Assembly (NCBI GenBank): GCA_036736205.1
Contig: DAINMX010000176.1
Span: forward strand, 1-14,186
Direction: 5' to 3'
DNA: 14,186 nucleotides
DNA from: XYA12-FULL-58-9 sp001798605
GTDB lineage: Bacteria; Myxococcota; XYA12-FULL-58-9
The translations under genes and the position numbers were made by a program. Below, piece after piece: positions 1 to 6,698 of the stretch (position 1 is its first letter; each line of letters opens with the position of its first letter). Under the pieces are notes generated by a model. That model saw nothing but the letters and a program-made list of their open reading frames with translations, was not told the origin of the DNA and ran no database searches.

Positions 1-682
1 CAGCACGGTGCACCTCAATGGCACGGGCGAGGCCCAGGATGATGTGGCCCCGGAAGGCCGCGTCGCGCAGGCGTCTTGCCAGCGTGTCGGCGTCGGTCGA
101 AACCAGAGACGCCCCCATATCTGAGCCAGCGCCAAAAACCTCGGTGACGATGCCATCGAGAAAACCTAGGTCGGAGCGGGCAAGCAGGGCACCGGTCATC
201 TGTTTGGCGCTCATCTCACCACTGGTCATAGAGCGGGCGACGATGTCGTAGACCTCGATCTCGAAGAACTTGTTTTGGTTTTTGATGATCTCGTTCTGTT
301 GCATGACCAAATAGATCTGGATGCCCGGGATGACGAATGCCGCGAGAGCGAGGAGGAACATGAGGGTCCGACGGCGAATCGCAAAGCGGATCCACGACAG
401 GGACAACGCCTTGGAGTCGGCCAGGATGTCGTCACGGGACGGCCATTGTTCCCGTGGCCCTGAGAACCTCGAGAGGGTCTCAAAGAGGTTGGTGAAATTG
501 GTGAGGATCTTCTTGCGGTCGAAGAGGGAGAACAACAGCGAGCCGCTGGTATTGAGAGCCCGAATCTTTAACTCGACGGCACGCTTCTCCGATTTGATGC
601 GTTTTTGCAGTTCTGCACGCAGGACCTGATTCTCGTGGCGCAGTCCGTCGATGTCCTCGGGGGGCGGACCCAGCTTTGTCAT
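1..682 (-). CDS. Membrane protein of unknown function, C-terminus cut off by window edge
   Basis: The frame runs open from an ATG at 682 to the left edge, giving 227 codons with no stop, so the C-terminus lies outside the window. The start is supported by a GAGGG ribosome-binding site about 5 nt upstream. Residues 10-45 are charged and likely form a short coiled coil (heptad-like ENQVLRAELQKRIK). Residues 46-100 are soluble. Residues about 107-127 form one clear transmembrane helix (LMFLLALAAFVIPG) preceded by basic AIRRR, so the N-terminus is probably cytoplasmic. A Gln/Asn-rich stretch follows (QQNEIIKNQNKFFEIE). This layout of one helix followed by a QN-rich juxtamembrane stretch is seen in some pentapeptide-repeat and other bacterial membrane proteins, but no repeats are visible in the part shown. 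I do not recognise the family. It is the last gene of the minus-strand left arm and is separated from the next gene by about 165 bp holding a tandem repeat. Confidence 0.8.
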   Translation of the reverse strand, partial: MTKLGPPPEDIDGLRHENQVLRAELQKRIKSEKRAVELKIRALNTSGSLLFSLFDRKKILTNFTNLFETLSRFSGPREQWPSRDDILADSKALSLSWIRFAIRRRTLMFLLALAAFVIPGIQIYLVMQQNEIIKNQNKFFEIEVYDIVARSMTSGEMSAKQMTGALLARSDLGFLDGIVTEVFGAGSDMGASLVSTDADTLARRLRDAAFRGHIILGLARAIEVHRA

Positions 683-779
683 AAACACCCTCAGTCTTGT
701 TAAGATAGGCCGTTGTCTTGGCGCGCAGCCGCGAGAGTGACTATGCCGGAGTTCTGCTTTGCTTCCAAGGGTCGAGGTC

Positions 780-826
780 GGTTGGTCGGTTGGTCGGCTG
801 GTCGGCTGGTCGGTTGGTCGGTTGGG
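780..826. repeat. Six-copy 8-bp tandem repeat, GGYTGGTC
   Basis: Six consecutive 8-bp units are visible. Units 1-2 read GGTTGGTC, units 3-4 GGCTGGTC, unit 5 GGTTGGTC, and unit 6 GGTTGGg and then diverges. The variant base therefore follows the symmetrical order T,T,C,C,T,T. The array lies in the gap between the membrane protein starting at 682 and the gene ending at 849, about 100 bp upstream of the membrane protein start. The plus strand has a GG pair every 3-5 bases, so a weak two-tetrad G-quadruplex is conceivable. Copy number is likely to vary by slippage. Confidence 0.9.
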
Positions 827-848
827 ATAACTCGACGCGCAGAGGTCT

Positions 849-1286
849 TCAGTTTTTGGTGGGATCGTCATCGCCGCGCTGCAATTTCGCGCGCACTCCC
901 AACACGCTGTTCTCCCCGGTCATGCTCGCCCGACGCGCAGGCGTTTTGGTGATCTTGTGTCCGAGAAACTCGGAGGCAACGTCGAGATCAACGCCCTGGC
1001 TCTCGAATAGTTTTTGCGCCATTGCGGCGTCGCGCAAGACGATTCCGGCAAGAACGAAGAGTTGCGCAATTGCTTTGACGGTGGACGCCCCACCGAGTTG
1101 TTGGAATTTGATTGCCAAGGCAACCAACTCGGCGATCACATATTTGCGATCGCCATCTGGAATCTGTCGCATCTGCTGCGCAGACGTCTTGAGCCCCTCA
1201 CGGCCCAATTGTGGTTGGCCGTCGATGAGCACGAAACGGTCACAAACATTCTGGACCGGCTCGGAGAGAGGATGCTCCTCTGCCAT
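849..1286 (-). CDS. Hypothetical protein, 145 aa, second gene of a two-gene pair
   Basis: This 145-aa soluble protein is predicted to be mainly helical (residues about 45-105 are rich in Ala, Val, Leu and Lys), with a polar, charged C-terminus ending DDDPTKN. There is no signal peptide, transmembrane helix or recognisable motif. Its ATG lies 5 nt beyond the TAG stop of the 97-aa gene upstream. No strong Shine-Dalgarno sequence is visible, so translational coupling to that gene is likely. The linkage and the protein-like composition are the main support that it is real. I do not recognise the family and cannot assign a function. Confidence 0.6.
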   Translation of the reverse strand: MAEEHPLSEPVQNVCDRFVLIDGQPQLGREGLKTSAQQMRQIPDGDRKYVIAELVALAIKFQQLGGASTVKAIAQLFVLAGIVLRDAAMAQKLFESQGVDLDVASEFLGHKITKTPARRASMTGENSVLGVRAKLQRGDDDPTKN

Positions 1287-1291
1287 TGCCG

Positions 1292-1585
1292 CTATTTTTC
1301 GTCTAGGTCCCGAACGGTGGCTTGAATATGAGCACCTATCGTCTTTGGAAAAGCAACGTTCACAGTCTCAGCAGTAGTCTCACAAATCAGCTCAGCCCGC
1401 CTCCCAGGATTTTCGAATAGGGCCGGGTCCTTCATGACTTCAGTGAGCATTTTTTCCGTGATCGCGGCAATCTTTTCAACCAACTCTCTGGAGGCAGTCG
1501 TGAGGGGGAGAAAAACCTTGTCGAAAGTTTCCCCATCTATAAGGGGCGTACCCGCCAATTTTGTGGGTCCAAGACCTTCCACCAT
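1292..1585 (-). CDS. Hypothetical protein, 97 aa, first gene of a two-gene pair
   Basis: This small soluble protein of 97 aa has a helical, amphipathic middle (residues about 28-55, ASRELVEKIAAITEKMLTEV) and an acidic C-terminus (VRDLDEK). It has no signal peptide or membrane segment. The start is well fixed: a perfect AAGGAG lies 8 nt before the ATG. It is followed 5 nt after its stop by the 145-aa gene, so the two are almost certainly cotranscribed. I do not recognise the family. The size and pairing resemble a toxin-antitoxin pair, but no toxin or antitoxin motif is visible and I do not claim it. Confidence 0.65.
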   Translation of the reverse strand: MVEGLGPTKLAGTPLIDGETFDKVFLPLTTASRELVEKIAAITEKMLTEVMKDPALFENPGRRAELICETTAETVNVAFPKTIGAHIQATVRDLDEK

Positions 1586-1593
1586 AGCATATT

Positions 1594-1599
1594 CTCCTT
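1594..1599 (-). promoter_or_regulatory. Ribosome-binding site of the 97-aa gene
   Basis: AAGGAG on the minus strand sits 8 nt upstream of the ATG at 1585. It decides that start over an out-of-frame ATG four bases upstream. The 1586-1719 gap shows no other clear element; a short TTGCGCAA palindrome near 1646 is not convincing as an operator. Confidence 0.7.
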
Positions 1600-1719
1600 A
1601 ATCTGCAGTGAAGCTCGCAAGAGTATGCACCAACATGCGCCAATTGCGCAACTGTGACGTGTGTTCGCCGTCCTCGCCGGTTTGGCTCAATCTCGGGCTC
1701 AAGATACGGACTTGCGGGA

Positions 1720-3204
1720 CTAACGACGTTTCTTGCGGCTCTTGCCATGGGTGGGGGTCTTCGCGTCAGATGGTTGTCCTTCGGCCAATAGCTCCGCGAT
1801 GTGACCGACCTGCTTTTTGCATGCTGCAGCGCGATTCTGCAGGGCGCGCTTCTCCTTCTTATTGGGCTTCGCTTCTTGCCATGGCCCCTCACTGCGCGCA
1901 ATCAGCGGCTCGGCATCGACTGCACATTTTTGGAAGAGCTCACGGGCGGTTGAGAGCAGCTCGGCGCGATCGGAAGAGTCTTGCGCTGCGTTCGCGTCGG
2001 TCAGAGCCACTGTCGCCTTGTCTATCTCGCTTTCGATTGCAGCGACTGCCATGCGCCAACGCAATGTTGGCTGCAATGCCGCGAGGTTGGCTCTTACCGT
2101 GGTGCATAGATCGCGGAGCTTCGTTGCCGTTGTGCGCCCCATGTGATTCAAGAACGTTTGGGTTGGGTCGAATCCGATCGCACCTTCTGTCTCGGCCAAA
2201 TGGACCTCGCAGGTGGCGAGAGCGAGCACCGCCTCCTCATTGGCCATGAGCGCCCCGGCGGCCGTCTCTTGCGCTTCCATGTGTTGCAATGCCTTGGTGA
2301 CCTGGTCGGCGACGGCAATCACGTCACGTTGCCAACGGAGGTTTGCGGCAAGCTCTTCTGCTTTGAGACGCCGGGCTTCGCAGGTTTCGTGGGTTTGTGG
2401 CAAGGTCAGTGCGCCCAGGGCAGTCCTGAGGGGCAGATCCTGAACGGCGTCCTTTTTCTCCGCAAGCTCCTTGGCCACCCGCAGACAAGCATCGAATCCT
2501 TCCAAGAGAATATCGGCACGGGTGATGCGTTCGCTCATGGGTTCGCCTTCGCCGGTTGTTTCCCTAACCCCGTCCCCCTTGGACGAGTCGTTGGGGAGAG
2601 CGCCGAGCGTGTCGACAACGAGCTCCGTTGCATCGAGGATCCAACGGAAACGTTTGGAATGATCTGCGAGTTGGTCTCGCATCACCGACAATGCTGCGAA
2701 AGTCTCCAGGTATTGTGGGTCACGTCGATATTTCTCACCGCGTTCGGTGAGCTCTTTGAGCTCGTCCCGTATGTCATCCATGCGCTCCAGCATGTCATCG
2801 GTGGGACCGTCGGCGGCAATCTTGGTGATGAGCTCGCGTCCGGAGGCCAAGACTCCGTTTGTCTCATCGACCAACTCCTCAATCGCGCCGCTGCGCTTCG
2901 TGTTTTGTAGCCTGCTCCGGGCCCCATCGATGGCGTCAGCGACCTTGCGATATTCGGGGTGCCTAATGGTTTGAACGTCGACTTCCTTGAGACCGTCTTC
3001 GAGCTCGACCAGCATTATCTCGGCCGTCTCGATCTTTTGTTCCTGTAGTGCTTGACCGAATTCCGCCAACAACGTCGAAAGCTCGACCACTTCGCGTTCT
3101 GCGTCTGGCAGGTCAGGCCTGCTCTTACGATAGGTCGTTGCGCATGCGGCCACCGCGAGCGAGCAAGATAGAAGCAACAGGTGGTTAATTCGAACCATGA
3201 CCAT
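1720..3204 (-). CDS. Helical lipoprotein of unknown function, 494 aa
   Basis: The open frame extends upstream to 3429, but the ATG at 3204 is preferred. It has AAGG about 6 nt upstream and gives a textbook lipoprotein signal: basic MVMVRINH, a hydrophobic LLLLSCSLA, and a lipobox VAAC with the lipidated Cys at residue 21. The next residue is Ala, not Asp, which favours sorting to the outer membrane. An ATG at 3198 is a near-equivalent start. The mature protein is almost all helical and charged, with several predicted coiled-coil stretches (for example EEVVELSTLL-type and DDIRDELKELTERGEKYRRD heptads). It ends in a basic tail (KSRKKRR). I see no enzymatic motif. It may be a periplasmic scaffold or cell-envelope protein, but that is inference. 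It sits 115 bp downstream of the diguanylate cyclase gene on the same strand and could share its transcript. Confidence 0.8.
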   Translation of the reverse strand: MVMVRINHLLLLSCSLAVAACATTYRKSRPDLPDAEREVVELSTLLAEFGQALQEQKIETAEIMLVELEDGLKEVDVQTIRHPEYRKVADAIDGARSRLQNTKRSGAIEELVDETNGVLASGRELITKIAADGPTDDMLERMDDIRDELKELTERGEKYRRDPQYLETFAALSVMRDQLADHSKRFRWILDATELVVDTLGALPNDSSKGDGVRETTGEGEPMSERITRADILLEGFDACLRVAKELAEKKDAVQDLPLRTALGALTLPQTHETCEARRLKAEELAANLRWQRDVIAVADQVTKALQHMEAQETAAGALMANEEAVLALATCEVHLAETEGAIGFDPTQTFLNHMGRTTATKLRDLCTTVRANLAALQPTLRWRMAVAAIESEIDKATVALTDANAAQDSSDRAELLSTARELFQKCAVDAEPLIARSEGPWQEAKPNKKEKRALQNRAAACKKQVGHIAELLAEGQPSDAKTPTHGKSRKKRR

Positions 3205-3319
3205 GTCGACCTTAACCGCGAACGTGCTGCAGAGACAAGCATTGATCATGGATGGTCCAAAAAACGGGGTCCACCATAGTCCATGGGTGTGGCCACCAAG
3301 TCGGTGGTCGCTCCGAGAT

Positions 3320-4237
3320 TCAACAGACGACTTTGTTGCGACCGGAGCTCTTTGCCTCATAGAGCTTGGCGTCAGCGCGCACCAACACATCGGAGGCTGG
3401 ATGGTCTCTGTTGGCGCAGGCGGCACCAACAGAGACAGTCACTTTGACGATCTTGCCGTCCACTTCTAGTTGCGAGCCGGCCACCATGGCCCGCAAGCGC
3501 TCCGCGATACGTGTGGTCTCTTCGGCGCTACTTCTGGAGATGAGCGCGAGAAACTCTTCGCCACCCCACCGGCCCACCACGTCGAATGCACGGACACAGC
3601 TGCCAAGTGTCCTGGCGGTCATTCGCAGAACTCGGTCCCCCACGGGGTGGCCGAAAGTGTCGTTGACCAATTTGAAATAGTCGACATCAATCATCAACAC
3701 GCCAAAGGGCCAGCCGAAACGGTCGAGCTCGTGGGCACGGGCCTCCAAAAGGCCCTCCAAGTGACGGCGGTTGGGGAGCTCAGTGAGGGGATCCAGCATG
3801 GCCAGATGTTCGAGCTCGGCCACTTTGGCTGCCAGGTGTAGTTTGGGACTGAGATCACCAAACACCTCGGTCGCCCCGATCACCCGGCCATCGGCATCAA
3901 ATATGGGCGAGGTCTTCACCCAAACGGGAATGCGATGCCCGTCCTTGTGGTGCAAAAAAATCTCAGATTCGTGGCGAATTCCTTCCTTCATGGTCGTCGC
4001 CGCAGGGCATTGTCCGCGGCAGAGGCACCGGCCCTGTTCGTCGACGTGCATCAGAATATTGTTGGCGCAGTGCCGACCGACGACCTCCTCCCTAGTGAAA
4101 CCGGTGATTTCTTCGGCAGCACGATTCCAGAACGCGATTCTTCTGTTGCGGTCCATCAAGTAGACGCCGTCGGAAAGCTGCTCGACGAGTTCCGCGAACG
4201 ACACTCTTTCCATTACGTCTGGGATGAGATGCTCCAT
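3320..4237 (-). CDS. PAS-GGDEF diguanylate cyclase
   Basis: Predicted to make the second messenger cyclic di-GMP from two GTP in the cytoplasm. An N-terminal PAS domain (about residues 10-135, with DGVYLMDRNRRIAFWN and EEITGFTREEVVGR) is followed by a short helix and a GGDEF domain (about 140-305). The active-site motif is GGEEF, preceded by exactly five residues after RAFD. RAFD is the RxxD product-inhibition site, so feedback inhibition by cyclic di-GMP is expected. The PAS domain carries four clustered cysteines (HCANN, then CLCRGQC), a pattern known from a PAS subgroup attached to GGDEF domains, which might bind metal or sense redox. There is no transmembrane segment. The start is uncertain. 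The longest frame begins with TTG at 4261, and ATGs lie at 4237 (chosen) and 4213; none has a strong Shine-Dalgarno. It is divergent from the two-component pair, separated by about 170 bp. Confidence 0.93.
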   Translation of the reverse strand: MEHLIPDVMERVSFAELVEQLSDGVYLMDRNRRIAFWNRAAEEITGFTREEVVGRHCANNILMHVDEQGRCLCRGQCPAATTMKEGIRHESEIFLHHKDGHRIPVWVKTSPIFDADGRVIGATEVFGDLSPKLHLAAKVAELEHLAMLDPLTELPNRRHLEGLLEARAHELDRFGWPFGVLMIDVDYFKLVNDTFGHPVGDRVLRMTARTLGSCVRAFDVVGRWGGEEFLALISRSSAEETTRIAERLRAMVAGSQLEVDGKIVKVTVSVGAACANRDHPASDVLVRADAKLYEAKSSGRNKVVC

Positions 4238-4261
4238 GTCCAGCTGAGTGTATCCAACCAA

Positions 4262-4407
4262 AGTAACTGCGTTTCAAGCTCATCCAGGCGAGTTTCTGCC
4301 TGTCTTCCAAACGATCATTGCGAAATTCGTCCTGGCTTAGTCGAATCGGAGGGCCATGGCTTACACATCTTATCGTCTTGCAGTAGGGTGACGGGCGGGG
4401 TTGAACC
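4262..4407. promoter_or_regulatory. Divergent intergenic region between cyclase and response regulator genes
   Basis: Both flanking genes point away from this gap, so at least two promoters are expected in it. I cannot place convincing -35/-10 pairs or a direct-repeat operator by eye. A G-rich run (GGGCGGGG, about 4391-4401) lies just upstream of the response regulator ATG and probably serves as its weak ribosome-binding site. Confidence 0.4.
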
Positions 4408-5097
4408 ATGGCAAAGGTACTTTTGATAGAAGACGACGCCGAGCTGCTTGAGGTGTTGTCGATGGAACTCGAAGATTGCGGCTACGACGTTGTTACGGCA
4501 ACCGACGGTGAGGTGGGCCTTGCTGAAATCCAAACAGGCGAGCCCGATCTGGTGATCAGCGACGTCAACATGCCGCGCCAGGATGGTTTCAGCCTTTGTC
4601 GGAAGCTGCGCGCGGCGGGCAATCTTGTGCCACTGATCCTGTTGACGTCTCGGGACAGCGAGATCGATGAGGCTTTGGGACTCGAACTCGGTGCTGACGA
4701 TTACATCAGCAAACCTTTCAGCAACCGGGTGCTCTTGGCCCGCGTCGCGGCTTTGCTGCGGCGTGAAACATTGAGGGCAGGGCGGCAACAAACGAGTCCG
4801 ACCCTGGAGACTGGGGCCTTGTCGCTCGATGCGCAACGCATTGAGGCCATCTATGAAGGGGTCGCGATGACAGTGACGGTTACAGAGTTTCGCATCCTGG
4901 AGATCCTCGCTGGCCGGCCTGGGATGGTCTTCTCTCGTGCGCGAATTTTAGATCTGATCCGCGGTGATGACGTTGTGGTCACCGATCGGGTCGTCGACAC
5001 TTACATCAGGCGACTTCGTCGCAAGCTCGAGCAGATCAACCCGCGTTTTGACGAGATAGAAACCGTGGTTGGTGCGGGGTACCGCTGGCGTGGTTGA
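4408..5097 (+). CDS. OmpR/PhoB-type response regulator
   Basis: DNA-binding regulator of 229 aa, full length for the family. Receiver domain (residues 1-118): acidic pair Asp9-Asp10, phosphoacceptor Asp52 in VISDVNMP, Thr80 in LLTSRD, and Lys102 in SKPF. The C-terminal winged-helix domain (about 132-228) has the usual recognition region, with VTDRVVDTYIRRLRRKL followed by the ending VGAGYRW. The start is set by MAKVLLIEDD, which aligns with the first beta strand of receivers. The stop overlaps the start of the histidine kinase gene, so the pair is cotranslated and cognate. The target genes are unknown. The hydrolase and CNNM genes just downstream on the same strand, and the divergent cyclase, are the first candidates by proximity. 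Within the family the receiver-kinase arrangement is similar to ChvI/CreB-like systems, but I do not assign a symbol. Confidence 0.95.
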   Translation: MAKVLLIEDDAELLEVLSMELEDCGYDVVTATDGEVGLAEIQTGEPDLVISDVNMPRQDGFSLCRKLRAAGNLVPLILLTSRDSEIDEALGLELGADDYISKPFSNRVLLARVAALLRRETLRAGRQQTSPTLETGALSLDAQRIEAIYEGVAMTVTVTEFRILEILAGRPGMVFSRARILDLIRGDDVVVTDRVVDTYIRRLRRKLEQINPRFDEIETVVGAGYRWRG

Positions 5098-6616
5098 CCC
5101 CAACGAGCGCCCAAAGCAGTTGCGCGGCAAACCGTGGTCGTTGTCGCTGCGGCCGAAGATGTTTCTGGTGGTGGTGAGCGCAGTTGTTTTGCCACAGGTA
5201 TTGGTGGCGTCGTCAAGCTTCATCGAAGCCGGTGTTGGCGGTCGCATGAAGAAGAATATCTCTGATGCGGCTGCCGCGACGGCAAAGGTGATCGACGACG
5301 GCCGGACAATGCCCGATTCTCGGGTTGGGGCGATCGAACAGATTGCTGCGGAGCGGGGCGTGCGCATCCGGGTCGTTGAGGCTGATGGCACTGTGAGCGC
5401 TGATCTCGATCATGAGTCGAATGAGGGTTTGTATCATCGCCTTGGTGCTTTCTTTTTCGGCCCCGACGCGGCACCGTCCTTGGCGCATTTTGATGCAGAG
5501 CTTGGGGCGGTATCCGAGCGCATCGAATCACGTGAAGCTATGACCTCCGGGGAGGCTGTTGGCTGCCGCCATTCCACCGAGCGCAAGTTGCTGGTCTGCC
5601 ACGCGGCGCTCCGCTTGCCCGGCGGCGCACTTGTGTACGTTCAAGAGAGCTCCAGACGTGCCATCCGCGCCCTCTACGATATGCGCTACCAGTTGCTCAA
5701 GTTGCTGCTCTTCTCGTTGCCGGTGGCGATGCTCTTGGCGTGGTGGATTTCACGGGCGGTGGTGGGCCCGGTATCAAAACTGCGGCAGCAGATTCGCATG
5801 CGGACCGAGGCGGCGGTGCCAACTGGCGTTCTCGATTCGGGAACGGGCGACGAAATAGGTGAGCTTGCGGATTCATTCAATATCCTGCTGGAGCGACTGC
5901 AGGAGAGGGCAAAGAGTAACGAGGCCTTTGTGGCCGACCTCACCCACGAATTCAAAAACCCCGTTGCAGCCATTCGCGCCGCGGCAGAACGTTTGGGCTC
6001 AAGTTCTGCACTTGAACCGGCAAGGATCGAAAAGCTGGCCGGTGTTCTCTCTCGCAGCAGCTCGCAGCTCGACCGCCTGGTCAGCGAGTTTCTCGAGTTG
6101 GCTCGGGCTGAGGCGGGACTTGCGAACGAGCCGAGGGTGCCAATGGATTTGCGGCGATTGGTTGGGGCAATGGTCGAGCGTCTGGCCGCTGACGAACGGT
6201 ATGCGGGCGTCAACATAGCGCTAGACGCGACCGAGGAGCCCCTTGCAATAGTCGCGGTCGAGAACCAACTCGAAAAGGCCATAGGCAATCTCATCGAGAA
6301 CGCTGCCTCTTTCGCGCATCCGAGCGGTGAGGTCATTGTCGGCTTGCGGGCCGCAAAACAGCGGGCAGTGCTCAGCGTGGGGGACGATGGTCCCGGAATT
6401 GCCCCAGAAAATATCACGCGGGTGTTTGATCGGTTCTTTACCACCCGTTCACACAAGCGAGGCACAGGGTTGGGTTTGGCCCTCGCCAAGGCTATTGCTG
6501 AGGCGCATGGTGGCACAATCTCGGTGAAGTCGACCAAGGGGCATGGCACCACCTTCGTCCTCAGCCTGCCTTTCACATCAGATTCACACACACTCCATCG
6601 CGATTTCAAATGCTAG
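5090..6616 (+). CDS. Transmembrane sensor histidine kinase
   Basis: Inner-membrane sensor kinase of about 508 aa, partner of the response regulator it overlaps by 8 bp. Order of parts: basic cytoplasmic N-terminus; TM1 (about 24-43, FLVVVSAVVLPQVLVA); periplasmic sensor region (about 44-200) with two cysteines (159 and 170) spaced for a disulfide; TM2 (about 202-222, ending LAWWISRAVV); HAMP linker (223-275); HisKA with phosphoacceptor His286 in THEFKNP; catalytic domain with N box NLIEN (Asn400, Asn404), G1 DDGPG, F box FDRFF and G2 GTGLGLA. All residues needed for autophosphorylation are present. Start choice: GTG at 5090, which overlaps the stop of the regulator. The frame also allows TTG at 5069 or GTG at 5072, and an ATG at 5159 would remove the basic segment before TM1. 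I do not recognise the periplasmic sensor domain, so the signal is unknown. Confidence 0.93.
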   Translation: MVDPNERPKQLRGKPWSLSLRPKMFLVVVSAVVLPQVLVASSSFIEAGVGGRMKKNISDAAAATAKVIDDGRTMPDSRVGAIEQIAAERGVRIRVVEADGTVSADLDHESNEGLYHRLGAFFFGPDAAPSLAHFDAELGAVSERIESREAMTSGEAVGCRHSTERKLLVCHAALRLPGGALVYVQESSRRAIRALYDMRYQLLKLLLFSLPVAMLLAWWISRAVVGPVSKLRQQIRMRTEAAVPTGVLDSGTGDEIGELADSFNILLERLQERAKSNEAFVADLTHEFKNPVAAIRAAAERLGSSSALEPARIEKLAGVLSRSSSQLDRLVSEFLELARAEAGLANEPRVPMDLRRLVGAMVERLAADERYAGVNIALDATEEPLAIVAVENQLEKAIGNLIENAASFAHPSGEVIVGLRAAKQRAVLSVGDDGPGIAPENITRVFDRFFTTRSHKRGTGLGLALAKAIAEAHGGTISVKSTKGHGTTFVLSLPFTSDSHTLHRDFKC

Positions 6617-6683
6617 CCATCCCATGTTCGGCGTTCTCGTCTACAAATGCCCAGTGGTTGGGGTACAACAGTCTACCCAACGC

Positions 6684-6690
6684 AGGAGGT
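6684..6690 (+). promoter_or_regulatory. Strong ribosome-binding site of the hydrolase gene
   Basis: AGGAGGT, close to a perfect anti-Shine-Dalgarno match, lies 8 nt before the ATG at 6699. It is the strongest such site I found in the window. The rest of the 6617-6698 gap shows only a short imperfect stem (6658-6680) just upstream of this site. Confidence 0.75.
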
Positions 6691-6698
6691 GAGGCGAC

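Noticed and set aside
718..1377. 219-codon plus-strand frame containing a repeated VGWSAGRL-type motif
   Set aside because: The peptide repeat is only the translation of the 8-bp DNA repeat. The remainder is antisense to the two small minus-strand genes, which have a good ribosome-binding site and tight spacing.
849..1585. Toxin-antitoxin pair
   Set aside because: Gene sizes and coupling fit, but neither protein shows a DNA-binding antitoxin motif or a known toxin fold signature.
2143..2910. 255-codon plus-strand frame
   Set aside because: Antisense to the lipoprotein gene. It has Cys- and Gly-rich shadow composition, no ribosome-binding site and no motif.
3291..3309. Possible intrinsic terminator for the diguanylate cyclase gene
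   Set aside because: A 7-bp stem (GACCACC/GGTGGCC on the minus strand) exists, and a T6 run occurs downstream, but about 27 nt separate them, too far for an intrinsic terminator.
5686..6609. 307-codon minus-strand frame
   Set aside because: Antisense to the histidine kinase gene, which carries every kinase motif. The product is Ser/Arg/Ala-rich shadow composition.
6658..6680. Stem-loop just upstream of the hydrolase ribosome-binding site (riboswitch or attenuator)
   Set aside because: It is only a 7-bp stem with a bulge and an 8-nt loop, with no alternative pairing that would mask the AGGAGGT; too weak to call.
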